Positions 38,620 through 49,939 of a DNA stretch of 64,000 nucleotides are shown piece by piece. Below the pieces are notes generated by a model. It did not search any database. It saw nothing but the letters and a program-made list of their open reading frames with translations, and was not told the DNA's origin. The stretch is from contig NW_026516697.1 of the NCBI RefSeq assembly GCF_025766255.1, positions 62,001 to 126,000 on the forward strand, given 5' to 3'. A program made the translations under genes and the position numbers. Position 1 is the first letter of the stretch. Each line of letters begins with the position of its first letter. The stretch is from Zychaea mexicana (taxonomy: Eukaryota > Mucoromycota > Mucoromycetes > Mucorales > Lichtheimiaceae).

Positions 38620-38625
38620 AATAAA
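38620..38625 (+). terminator. Poly(A) signal AATAAA of the thioesterase gene
   Basis: AATAAA about 150 nt past the stop codon, just before the convergent transporter gene ends. Confidence 0.35.
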
Positions 38626-38700
38626 AAAGAAAGCAGTTTTCTATATACATGGAGTGTGTACATTGCCGGGAAGCGAGAGAAGGAGGAAAAGCATCATCAT

Positions 38701-40645
38701 CTATTGTACATGTGAAGCGGACTCTACTCCATGTCGTTTCAATGGGCCTTTGACCCGGAACATGGATATATTACTGATGAATGTAATCAGAACAAGTCCG
38801 AGCACAGGGAGTCGCATAGAAAACACGGTCTTGTTGTTTTCTGTCCAGCCCATCGCTACTGCAAGAAGCACTCCACTCAAGTTGCTGGCGGTACACAGAT
38901 ATCCAGCGGGTATATTCTCGTCGATCGGGTAATAAAGTTCGCTTGCATACTGGAACACTGCGGGTATAATGGCTGGTATTTTTTTTTGTTCATAAGTATA
39001 AAGAAGAATATGTGGTTGTTTGTTGAGAAACGATATCAAATGACTGGTCATTGGAAAATATACCCACCCGGGGTAAATGTATCGACTTTAAGGAGAATGT
39101 AATTTGTGTCAAGGATGTTTTTTCTTACCTGACGATGCGAGTCCAAAAATGATACTAAGTAGATGAGAGCGCACATTGTTTTTAGCTTTTTGAGACTCTA
39201 TGGCAGCAGCACCACTTTAAGAAAACGGTAATTTTTCCTATTTTACCAGTTGAAAGTGACAGCCGGAAGATATTGCAACTCAATTGCAACATACATTCCA
39301 GCTATGCTTAGCGAACTGAGAATGGCCAACGCGTTGCAGGTCACGCGATACTGGAATGTTCGATCGAGATAGAAGCCGACTGCCCAGCTTGCAGGGATAC
39401 CGGCTAGCAGCATCATGAAACCGACCCATCCAATGTATCCTTCATCGATTGCGCTTGGGCCGTCTTGAAACGAAGGAAGCAGTACTTGAGCAAGAAGCGT
39501 CACGAGGGCACATTGCCCACCATTGATAATGCCGTAAGACAATAACAAGTGATAAAACGATCGATGTGACCACAAGACTTTTGCTTGTTCGTATGCATTA
39601 CTGCTTTTTGCTGGAGCTTCTTCTGGAGTCGTTTCATCCTCTTCGTCGTCGTCATCGTTGTTCGTTTTATAGTTGTTCACAGTGTCGTTACTGCTCGTGC
39701 CTTCACTGTACTTGGTGTTGATGATACTGGGACTACGGCTGAATGCGATATAGATGAGGGCCCATGCCAGCACACACAAGAGAAACTTTTTTTTATATCA
39801 TAGAAAAGGGAATTTTGTTACCATAGTGATTAGGGGGGGGGAGAAATTTCTAGGATACAAACTTGCCCAGTTGACCTTACCTGCCAAAACAGCAATCGCG
39901 GAATGTCTTTTGTCATGGTCGCGGCATGCACAGCCAAGGGCGCCCAGATACTCCCAGCAGCTACGCCGAGATTATTGCTCGAGACACCGATGGATGTTGA
40001 AATATTGACTTGGCTTTCTCGGAACCAAGTGCCTGCGAGTCGTGGCGGGATAGATAGCATGAATACTTGTGCTAAAAATAGTAGTATTAAAACACGGGTG
40101 TCGTTTCTTTTCCTCTCAACAAAACCACAACAGCATGTAAAGGACAGGGATATTGCATTTTGCTGTTTCCATGTTTTAAGAAACCTAGTACCTATTGCTG
40201 CAACCGTTTGTCCCATGAATAACACGACATAGCGATCCTGGGCACCTCCGAACCACCTGATTGCGCCGCCAAGCATGTTTAAAGACGCGCCAATCAGAAT
40301 ACCGCGTTTGAGACCAGATCCAGGGCATTTTGCCACAGCGTCGTCCTCGAAAAAGCGCAGCGTGGGTTGCACCGCAAGTGGGTAGATTAGCATATAAATC
40401 AAGGACATTGCATTGATGGCATTCACTGTGGCTGTAGTAATGTTTCCGTCAAAGTAGTATTCGGCGAAAATGTAGAGGCATGGCGCAAAAGTGTCCCACA
40501 TGAGTGCACTGGAAAAGGATAACAGCGAGAAAGCAAACAGAACAAACCAACACCAGTAGTTGTTGTTGTTGTTATCACTGCTGTTGTCACGCAACAGTAG
40601 TGGCTCGGTCTCGGACGACGGTGGTCTTGGTAACGTCGTCGTCAT
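38701..40645 (-). CDS. FLVCR-like major facilitator transporter
   Basis: Twelve-span MFS permease resembling the FLVCR/SLC49 family, whose animal members transport heme, choline or ethanolamine. Five exons, 40645-40192, 40071-39881, 39785-39247, 39214-39129 and 38972-38701, sum to 1542 nt (513 residues). The N-terminal tail is polar and Asn-rich (NNSSDNNNNN type). The first span follows WFVLFAFSLLSFSSALMWD. Family-like blocks are LNMLGGAIRW, FMGQTVAAI and PPRLAGTWFRESQVNISTSI, then SNNLGVAAG. An acidic, low-complexity central loop holds DDDDEEDETTPEE. Its start lies 684 nt from the divergent FKBP gene. The substrate cannot be read from sequence. Confidence 0.85.
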
Positions 40646-41078
40646 GGTTTGGTTAATAAAAGCCAGAAAAAAGAAAGACAACGGGTGCGGTTTAAGGTTT
40701 TTTTTTTTTTGGTGTTTTCTGGAAAGGGGGCGGTCGTGGAAATAAAAGAAAAAAACGAAAGTTGGAAGAAGAAGACGTGCTGCTTCCAAGGATGCGTGTT
40801 GTGCATGTCTTTTTGTTTCCAAAGTACCATGGCGTTTTGTGGTACGTCATGCGGGAAGGGAGAAAAGTATAGCTGCAGCAGCATGATGATGGTGATGATG
40901 AGAGGGTGTGATGACAGGAATTATTTTTCATCTATCGTAAGAAACCTTCTTTCGTGATTTTTCTTGCCGTTTTTGGGAGAAGAGCATTCACTGCATGGAT
41001 GTCAAATGCCTATCGTCGTCTATTGTTTTTTCCGGAAACGGAGTGGTTTGTATCGAGGTGCCCATCCTCAAGTGCATC

Positions 41079-41102
41079 AGAGAGAGAGAGAGAGAGAGAG
41101 AG
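41079..41102. repeat. (AG)n microsatellite
   Basis: Twelve AG units in the divergent promoter region between the transporter and FKBP genes. Confidence 0.9.
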
Positions 41103-41300
41103 CAACTTGGGTAGTGCAGCTTTCCATGTCAACCGACTTGCAAAAGTTTAACCGGATTTATGATCTGATGTATAATTGCCAACCGAACATAAGCTTCTTT
41201 TGTGACCATGGCACTCCGCTTGTCCTGTGCGCGCTACTACAATCGTTAACCGCTCGTTCCCTTTCTCTTCTTCTTTCTCTTGTTCTCGTTCTTTATCTGG

Positions 41301-41326
41301 CACACACACACACACACACACACACA
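41301..41326. repeat. (CA)13 repeat abutting the FKBP start codon
   Basis: Uninterrupted CA repeat of 26 nt ending two bases before the ATG at 41329, preceded by a CT-rich tract. It would lie in the 5' UTR. Confidence 0.9.
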
Positions 41327-41328
41327 TT

Positions 41329-42369
41329 ATGTGGAAAAGCTTATTGTCTTGTTATCTCGCATGCTTCCTGTTGCTGTGTCAAGTAGTTCAGGCACAGGAA
41401 GAAGGCCAGCAGCAACCTACCACTTTAAAAGGCGGTAAAGTTTATTTCACCAACAACAACAACCTCGGTTTCCAGACATTAAGGGCTCAATGGAGCATTA
41501 TTAAAAAAAAGAAAAGACGAAAAACTTACTTTTTCCTTTTTGAGTATAGGCATTCTGAAGCCATCGGACACATGTCGAACCACAGTGTCACAGAATGCAA
41601 GAGTCAAAATGCACTTTATAGCGCGTGCGTGGGACACTGAGGCACCTTTCGAAAATACGTATTCCGACAACAAACCTCTTTCGTTTAAACTAGGTAATTA
41701 TGGCCAAAAAAAGTAAATAGAAATCCGTCAAGCGGATATGAATCTGTGAGTGTGGGCTACAACGATATTCACGGTGTTTATCATATATTTGTATATTTAG
41801 GAAGAGATAAATTAATGGACGGATTGGAAAAAGGAATCCAGGGCATGTGTGAGGGCGAGATTCGCCGTCTATTGGTGCCAGCTGATATGGGTAAGATAGA
41901 TTGTCTCCCCGTTTGCTTTTACGCTTATCTATTTCTTACTCAATTTGATTCGTGTAGCCTTTGGTGAGATGGGACTACCGGGCAAAATTCCTCGTAAGTC
42001 GCGTCTCTGATTGGCAACTTTAGGTTTTTAGCAACTACACTATCTAATCCCATGGTATACAGCTAATTCTGCAGTTGTCTATGATGTTGAAATGCTTCAA
42101 GTCGATACCCCCTTAACGTAAGCAGTTTGATCGTGGGTGACACTTTCTATTTGACTATACTATTTTGCTGATAAAACGACCACTTATCTAGCAATCCATG
42201 GTTTTGGACTGGCTTGGCAGTTATTGCTGCAATCTATGTGTTTGTCAGCCGGATGGCATCCCAGGTGGATAACGCCAAAGCTGAACGATTCTTGAAAAAG
42301 CAACAAGAGGAACAGACATCATCATCATCATCATTATCGAATGCAAAGACGAATGAATCATGCAAGTGA
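41329..42369 (+). CDS. FKBP-type peptidyl-prolyl isomerase, secretory pathway, C-terminal anchor
   Basis: Predicted prolyl isomerase of the endoplasmic reticulum. Six exons, 41329-41434, 41550-41693, 41801-41890, 41958-41993, 42063-42117 and 42192-42369, sum to 609 nt (202 residues). A hydrophobic signal peptide (CYLACFLLLCQVVQAQ) opens the protein. One FKBP domain follows: ARVKMHFIARAW, KPLSFKLG, DGLEKGIQGMCEGEIRRLLV, FGEMGLPGKIPPNSAVVYDVEML. The active-site Trp of FKBP12 is Leu here (DGLEKG), as in FKBP2/FKBP13-type members. A single membrane span follows (FWTGLAVIAAIYVFVSRMAS), then a polar cytosolic tail with a Ser run. There is no HDEL signal; retention would depend on the anchor. Confidence 0.9.
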
Positions 42370-42558
42370 GAAACTATATCAATATATGTATAATCAGGTG
42401 CGACTAAATTGTAATAAATTACATGAAAAAAAGCAAGTATTTTTTCAAGGGATGTACAGCAGAAAAATAGATTGAATGATTGAAATGGATAGATCGGTGA
42501 TAGTAAAGGATAGAACGAGGAACTTATTGAAGAAGGGCAATTCAATCAGTGCAGGTAT

Positions 42559-45418
42559 TCAAGAAAGAGGAGAAACCGCTTTGAGACCACGAAGTCGATT
42601 AATGGCTTGGGCTAGCTGGAATACAGTAGGCCGTGCATACTCGCCAGTCGCTACAGTAAGGTCCACAATATCCATTGGCGCACGAAGCATCTGGTTTGGA
42701 TGCGGAGTAGGGTCAGCATCGATCTTGCTGTCCAACTGATACAAGGCATCCTTCAATGTGAATTGTATCGTGCTTCTTTCTTTATACAAATATGGAATGG
42801 CGGCCACAATCCAGTTTGTCTGTCCTCGATCCACAAGATTTGATGCTGCAGATAACACCAACTCTTGACCGTCATAACTGATGTTGGACATGCTGTTGAC
42901 TTTTTGTTTTCCCAATGTATGCTCCGGGATGCAAAGTTTGCGATGCGCCACGTTTCCATATGTCGTTCCTATTAACTGATTTAATACATACTATAAAAAA
43001 AGCCCTTTAAAAGCGGTAGTGCAGGTAAGATTATTACCTCCTTCTTGGCGCAAGTCAGATGGATATTGAGAAGCAATTTCCTTGGCAAATTCTGTAATAT
43101 CACTGCAAACCATTTGAAAATTAGTTGACAAAAAGAAGATAAACCTAGCAGCAGCGTTTTTGCACAAGGAATCGGTTTTTGCATATGTAGATATTTACCG
43201 TGGAGAATAATTTCTCATTTCAAGGACACAGTTTGCCACGTCAACGTAATCACCACAACCACCGATTACTAATATGCTCGAGACACCTTTTTCTAGGTAC
43301 AATGATCGAATCTTGTAGACAAGTGGCGTAATTGGCTCATTTTCTTTCTGGATGATACGTTGCATGCGTTGGTCCCGGATCATAAAGTTGGTGGCACAGG
43401 TGTCTTCATCATAAAGCAAAGTTCCTGCACCGATCTAGTTTGGGCAATTTAGATGGTAGTAGTAGTAGGTGTAGTAGCATGCATAAACATGGAAATAGCT
43501 CATGAAACAAGGTAAGTTCGCAATTTTTACCTCAACCATCTCCTGGATACTTGCTGCCATCGATGTACTCCCGCTGGCATCTTTGGTGCTGAATGATGTG
43601 GAATCAACTCCAAAAGGCAGGTTGTCAATGTATGGGCTGATATCGACTGCTTCAATGCTGCGTCCATCCTCGGATCTGATTTTGCATAAGGTTGGATCAC
43701 AGACCAGATATTCTCGTCCATCACCTGTCGTTTTATTAACCCTTCCTCTTAGTCCATCCATCGTTGTTGCTTCTTCAGAAAAGTTATATGGATGCAGAAT
43801 AAAGAGAGGGTGAAAATATTACCAGGAATGTGATTATAGATGCCATGCTCCAAAGCTTCCAGAAGCGTCGATTTGCCCTACATAGTGTTTTTCAAACAAA
43901 TCAGTGACTGTCTGCACACTCCTCAAGCTGCAAAACACCTTTTGAGATGAAGAAAGATATTGGAAACTCGGTATCTCACATGGTAACCACCACCCTAACC
44001 CATTACAATTGAAAGAAATGTTTTAGTTTGATATTGGTTTTTTTAAAACGTAATGATAACCCTTAAGCAATTGTACCGGATATCATTGGTATTAGAAACC
44101 ACTTTACCGCAATCATTGTAATGCCTCGTCGAATACCCATGCCTGTCACACGTTTGCCGGATGGGCAGGCAAAATCAACTTTAAGAGATTCTGGTGATTT
44201 GAAAGGAACTGCGTTCTGTGTTTTGAGCGGTTTATACGAAACTCCAGATTCACGGGGGAGCATGGCTCCGTCAGGCACAAAGGCGACGAGATCTGGTGAT
44301 GACCAACACCCAATAACCAAAATTAGGATACACGTAACAACTCTCGTAATTCTCCCCCTCTTATTAATAAATAGATTGGCCCTTTTCACCTTGAACAGCC
44401 AGCTGTTTCCGCAGCCACTGTTGATCCTCGTAGGATTCGATGAAACTCTTTAGATCCTGTTGATCCAGCAAAGTGAACTTGAGAGCATATTTAACAATAT
44501 CGGGTAACTGCCCTGTAAGCACATCCATTGCCCGTTGAGCAGTAATCGTTCTTCCTTTGATAATTTTAAAAGTAAAATAGTTGATCAACAAAATGGGAAA
44601 GAGAAAAAGCGGACAGATGTATGAAACAAACTTTTTACCGCGTGCAGGTAAGCCAAAGGTAAATCGAGCTTCAATATGGCCTTGATAAATAACGATACTC
44701 GTGCGATCGAGTATTTGCTGTCCTGGTTGCATGATTTCAAATTGACCACCTTTCACATCGTTCCAATGACTGGTATTGAACCGGCGATCCATTCTCAAAA
44801 CTTTAATTTTGGAGACAAGTTCACGCGTCAGATAATCTGACAGCGCGACGCGACTATGCAAAATTACAGTAAGAAGCTCTCCCTCCCCATCTTTGAGGCC
44901 CGATATAAAAAAAAAAAGCTAAAAGTACCGATCATTGCTGGAGTAATAGATATCCGGAAACTGAGCAATGTCATTCTTGACGAGGACTCGGATGCGAGAA
45001 GGTGGCGCAAACGGGTCTGACTGCACTTTGTCGAAAATAAGCGTGAAGCCAGGAAGAGAATATTCGTCTACAATAGGGAAAAAAAATAACAGACGTCAGC
45101 CAAAATAACCAAAAGAAAAAACTTGTAAGAGTTTCAGAAACCTTACAATTCAGCAATTCTTTATACGCGCCGTATTGTTGGCGATCCAGCTGTTGGAGAT
45201 GGTGTGCAAGATCGCCAGGAGCTGTCAAAATCAAGGAGGAAACGTCAAGAGTTTTTTTATGATCTTCTGCCTTTCATTGTACACTGATGAATTGACATAC
45301 TGCGCACACCATTATTATCTTGGAATCGTTGCTTTTGTTGCTGGTACGATGCTTGCTGGTGCGATGCTTGCTTTTGCCGCTTGTTGCCGTATTTTTGTTT
45401 ATAGTAGTTGCCACTCAT
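42559..45418 (-). CDS. ABC-class predicted ATPase (ABC_ATPase family) of unknown function
   Basis: Soluble predicted ATPase of the family found in many bacteria and fungi; no role is established. The N-terminus is polar and Gln-rich with SGNYYKQKYG. Conserved blocks follow in order: PGDLAHHLQQLDRQQYGAYK; FAPPSRIRV; SRVALSDYLTREL; a P-loop read as GGGYH-GKSTLLEALEHG; NHIPGDGREYLV; a signature-like GSTSMAASIQEMVE; and the Walker-B-like LLYDEDTCATNFMIRD. The C-terminus has DLTVATGEYARPTVFQLAQA. About ten or eleven exons are needed. The P-loop is split across exons ending at 44109, 43994-43980 (15 nt) and starting at 43877. The start at 45418 is preferred over an in-frame Met 33 codons upstream. 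Some splice sites are unfixed. Confidence 0.85.
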
Positions 45419-45986
45419 AGTCGTACTACTGTGCGTGGAAATAGCGAGGAGAAGCCTACATAAGGCTTTCTGCGTTTTAAAATGAAAATCGAGCTGGAAA
45501 GCTCCTACAGTTTCCATTGTGTCTTTTTCATATTAACAAAACTTGAAAACTTTCTGTTACTAGGGGATTTTCGCGCGATGCTTTTCGCTGTTGGGGAGCT
45601 GGTAGGGTCCTACGAGTGACGTAAGGGAAGCGCGTATTTTTTTGTTGTGATGGAACGCGTCTACTAATGTATAAATTATCTTGTTTTGCCGGCGGTAGCA
45701 TAAGGAAAAGTCCAGATGCTATCTACATCAAGATCTGCTCGTTGTCAGCATGCTGTTGATATATGTGGGATGTTTATTTTCGTGAGGAATGAACAGTGGG
45801 ATAAAAACAAGAGGAACAAAAAATGAATGCGATATATATATCATCTACCATTGAGAAAGAAATGCGACGCGACTTGTAGTTGTTGGGCAAGAGGGAAGAG
45901 ATGTGAGAGGGTGGGGGGGTGTTGAATGTTTGTGTATGAAAGATGCTGTTTTATATGTATGAATTAGTGTTGATTAGAAAAAGTTC

Positions 45987-47461
45987 TCAAAGAGCGGTTT
46001 GAGACATGGCTTCTCGACGTTTGGAGAAGAAGCGGACGACTTCTTCATATATAGCCCAGGATATAGCCGAACTTAGAGGTTTACGGGCAAGCCGTAAGCT
46101 GATGCCATCAAAGAATCCCTTGACACCGTCCTCTAAGAACACCCGCCGTGTAGTAGCCCAGATGTTTGGATAAATGTGTGGGTCGAGTTGCATCCGGGTC
46201 TTCATCATGTCGAATGGCTGTGTAATACACGTTGCTGTGGTGCCTGCCACTACACCCGCACCAAGATTGATAGCGACGTTGGCAACAGGAACATCGTGTT
46301 GGCTTTTCCAACCTTGTTTTTTAAAAAGGGAGGGTTCAAGGAAGGAAGGAAGGAGTTTTTAATTTTTGTTGTATCTCACAAAGCGATAGTAAAAGAGTGC
46401 TACGTACCGTTAGCCATTGACTTCCAGTGTTCATAAAAGAACAAATAGATGCCAGCAAAGGGTGCATCACGAATAAATGTCGCCCCATAACCAGCAAACA
46501 ATCCTAAACATTCAGAAAAAAAAAACGGGTCTCAGCCTTTTGTACTATATCCTTTGTCTCTCCCCGTTACAACGAAACGTACCACGAACTCCATCGTATT
46601 TGACGATGGATCTGAAAGCTTCCAGCATGGATCCGTAGTTATACATATTGCTCTGGAAACATGTAAAAAACTCACCCGCGTTCAGACATCACCCAATTAA
46701 CAGACGCGACTCCTCCCCTCTTTGGGGCTTCTTACCTCATAGCGAACTTTGAGAACAGTGAATGGCATCAAAATATATCCAACAGCACCACGCGCTGTTA
46801 TACCGGCTATTAAGTTTTCGTACTTTTCTTGCTTTTGATAGGAAACACCAGTGACCCTTGATAACACAGGCTGCCAAGTGGATCGTGATGCAGAGATAGC
46901 ATTGCGTATTTCTGAAAGTGTCGTAAAGTAGATGGCTGTCCCCGGAACATTTCTACGATTGGAGGTGAGCATAGGGGTTCTCTCTCTCTCTCGCCCTCCC
47001 TCTTTCTTATCCATTCACTCACCGAACAATCGTAGGTACAGTACCACGCCAAAGTCCTGCTGCTCCGTTCGTCTTGACGATATCTTGTATGGTCGTTAAC
47101 ATGGTACTAATCAATTGCATAAGATATATGTATGATCTCTTAACCCCTTCTCAGTGTGCATGTGTGTGTGTGGGGGGGGTAGAAGGTTGTTTTTTTTTAT
47201 GCGTAGCAATTTTTATTAAGGTTACACTGTGACAAAATATAAAAAATAGGCAGCTTACTGTTTTTTCTTAAGTTGGGTTGTGAGGGTGTTCTTCAAGTGC
47301 GCAGCGTCACGGTTGGACTGTTGAAGTCGAGTCTTTATCAGATCTAATGGTTGTAACATGATGCATGAGGTCATGCCGGATACTGCACCACCTGTAAGGT
47401 GCGCTATGGGTTGTGGTCGGTCACGTCCTCCTCCTCCTCCTCCTGCTGCTGTTCGCGCCAT
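45987..47461 (-). CDS. HEM25: Mitochondrial carrier, SLC25A38/Hem25-type glycine transporter
   Basis: Inner-membrane carrier that supplies glycine to the matrix for the first step of heme synthesis. Three carrier repeats are visible. Repeat one: [24 protein letters not shown], then [21 protein letters not shown]. Repeat two: [22 protein letters not shown], then [25 protein letters not shown]. Repeat three: [23 protein letters not shown], then [21 protein letters not shown]. The [16 protein letters not shown] and PFDMMKTR signatures are intact apart from the usual family variation. The Gly-rich N-terminus follows the ATG at 47461. The gene has several introns; first exon 47461 to about 47264. 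The identification rests on the NVPGTAIYF and DAPFAGIY blocks typical of this subfamily. Confidence 0.88.
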
Positions 47462-47480
47462 TCAATGAGTGTTAATCGAG

Positions 47481-47492
<12 letters not shown>

Positions 47493-47522
<30 letters not shown>
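47493..47522. repeat. (AG)n microsatellite upstream of the mitochondrial carrier
   Basis: Fifteen AG units about 30 nt upstream of the carrier start. On the coding strand it is a pyrimidine (CT) tract within the likely 5' UTR or core promoter. Confidence 0.9.
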
Positions 47523-47525
<3 letters not shown>

Positions 47526-48399
47526 AAGTTCGGAAAAAGAATTTTTATTGTTTGCTGGTTGGTGTAATAGGGGCAAAGAGGGCAAAGTGGAGCAGGACGA
47601 CGCCGGTTTATTTACTGTTGAGCCCCGTTTTTCTCTTTTCTCTCGCGTCGGCACATGGAATATACATGTTCACCTTAAATCACGGCAAAAAGCCGCTATT
47701 CACTCGCCTCATGAACCTCTCAAGAAAAATATGTAGTATTATTATGCCGACTCGTGTGGGTATCCCATCCCATATGTCTACCGGGTCTTTAGGTATGAGT
47801 CCTTTTGAGAAACGGCGTAAACCACCACATGGGGAGTCAAGATGCTGGCGGGTGAGGTGGATGACTCACTTGTGTCATCGGGTGGGGGCAGCATAAAGTA
47901 GTAATAGTAGTAGTATATCGGAAGATGGAACCAATGCGAGTGGGTAATTTTTCGGCAGGAACGCCCGGCCTTTTATCAACCCAGCATATGTGGCGATAGG
48001 TTGTCAAGCCATAGAAACCAAGGAACATGATCCGATTGAGCACTTGCACTTTTCGCTGCCGGCCGCTTTACATCATGGAGACAGGGGAGCAATTATGTAA
48101 AGGGGAAGGGAGGGGTCCGAGAAGAAAAAGGGCAAATGAGTAATGATAGTCTTGTTGGTATTAGACGAGACGAGGGTGATCTTCTACTATGTCGCTGCTA
48201 GTACATAGAGCGATCTCTAAAGTGTATCAAAGCGTTTACCAAAAAGAAGAAAATAAAAGTAAAAGCCACATGCATGTATACACACACATACAAGCCTTTC
48301 CCTTTCTGTCTTTGAGCGGGTGGCGGCGCATGGAAGTTGTCTCTCTTTCTCTCTTTTCTTCTTTTCGTTGCGCACATCATCCGTAAGACCAAAAAAACC

Positions 48400-48696
48400 A
48401 TGTCGACCACCCCGACCTCACTTTCGCCAGCTACGACGCCAACAGACACCAACAAGGAGTTCTTTGCCAGTGTAGATCGCCGGTACTCGATTCAGGACAG
48501 CAACGGAACGATCCTCGCCACCGCTTCCGACTATCTTTCGGCAGCATCCATCACCCAATGGCTTCAGCAGAGTCCCCATGCAACAGCAACGCTTACGCTC
48601 GACGGTGGCGATACAATCGATCTACCTGTCTATGCACTACGTCGCAGAAACGCTGTCGTGGCAACCCTTCCTGACGCTCCTGCCCACATGGCCTAA
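48400..48696 (+). CDS. Small hypothetical protein (98 aa)
   Basis: Single-exon open frame with an ATG after a CT-rich leader (AAAACC-ATG context). Thr/Ser/Pro-rich N-terminus, then a region that looks folded: RRYSIQDSNGTILATASDYL, then SITQWLQQS and TLTLDGGDTIDLPVYALRRR. I do not recognise a family. Codon use resembles neighbouring genes, and it is divergent from the carrier gene. No transmembrane span, signal peptide or metal-binding motif is visible. Confidence 0.6.
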   Translation: MSTTPTSLSPATTPTDTNKEFFASVDRRYSIQDSNGTILATASDYLSAASITQWLQQSPHATATLTLDGGDTIDLPVYALRRRNAVVATLPDAPAHMA

Positions 48697-49901
48697 AGAG
48701 CAAAACAAAAACTTGTGTCTGTCTTGTGGCAACAAACAAACAAACAAACAAACAAACAAACTCAAAAAGCAGTATTCAACCCCCCCCCTTGTGCACCTTG
48801 GCATTATCATTCCTATTATTACTACCGCCCATTGTTAATTAATAATCTTGGCCATCATTCCAGACACCCCTAACCCATCCACCACAACAGAATGTCTCAT
48901 ACCATTCCCACATAGTCATCTTGAAGAGAGCATCTTATTATATACCATTCATACCTACCTATATACCATTCATACCTACCTATCCTATCAATATTTACAC
49001 ATTTAGAGCATCGTAGTTTCAGTAGTACACACCACCCATACTTTCTTCTTACAAAACATAGAGTATTTCATCCAAAGAATAAAGAAAAAAAATAAAAGTC
49101 CTTCACTTTGTACTACTCAGGTGATCTGGTTTTTTTGGTTCGTTCATGCCCGACAAAGGGAAACGTGGCCAGCTAATTGTCTTTATAACCTGCCCTGTCC
49201 TGCCCTGTCCTGCCCCCTTAAAATAGACCTTGCTCCGATCCTTTTCATCAGAGCGTGAAGGGGTGGCACAAGAAAACGAAGCTTGATATCGTATGATAGC
49301 AATGTTGCTTATGCTTCTTGTACAGTAGATCATATCTGATGTATCATATACCACTATGGAAAGTAGTGCAGCCAGTTCTGATATGAACGAATATATACTA
49401 CTGCAATGCGTACGACTTGACCTGGCCCACTGAAAAGCTGAAAACAGGGCTTTCTATCACAGGGACGGGGGGGGGTCACTCATGTGCACATGGCAGGAAT
49501 ATACGCTATTGCTGTGGGTATGCAACTCAAATTCTACTTTAATTGCTGCTTTATGCAACTTTTAAATGAAAGGTTCAATATCGCGGGCTCTTGATCATTC
49601 GACCCAGAGTCAACCGGGTTAATTTTTTCTGGCAGTATTGTTCCGATCTCAAGTCAAAACGATCACTCTTTCATAAAAAAAACCCCTTCTTGAGCTACTT
49701 GATACGATTATATAGACAGCAAGACAAAGGCTGCATCAATGCACTCGATGCTCTGTCTAACCTCTCAAAACCAAGTGCATCTTTTACAGTTATGCAAATA
49801 GTAGTGCATGTCCCGTAAAATTAGAATTTCCCGCGTTTTACATACACAAAAGTTTACAAAGCGCTCTCCAAATCAAAAAGGGCTAATTTCTCGTTCTTTC
49901 T

Positions 49902-49907
<6 letters not shown>
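48697..49907. other. Intergenic stretch with simple repeats
   Basis: No gene recognised over about 1.2 kb. It contains a CAAA-type run (48725-48760), a perfect 21-bp tandem duplication (48941-48982) and short CCTGT repeats (about 49193-49216). Confidence 0.5.
48941..48982. repeat. Two perfect 21-bp tandem repeats
   Basis: The unit TATACCATTCATACCTACCT plus A occurs twice back to back (48941-48961 and 48962-48982), about 250 nt past the small hypothetical gene. Confidence 0.85.

Positions 49908-49933
<26 letters not shown>
49908..49933. repeat. (CA)13 repeat just before the glucuronokinase start codon
   Basis: CA repeat of 26 nt after a CTTT-rich tract, ending six bases before the ATG at 49940. 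It has the same length and placement as the repeat before the FKBP gene. Confidence 0.9.
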
Positions 49934-49939
49934 GAGATT

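Noticed and set aside
44900..45540. Longer N-terminus for the ABC-class ATPase from the Met at 45517
   Set aside because: The extra residues are not conserved-looking, while the polar YYKQKYG start immediately after the Met at 45418 is the more typical beginning. Left as a minor alternative.
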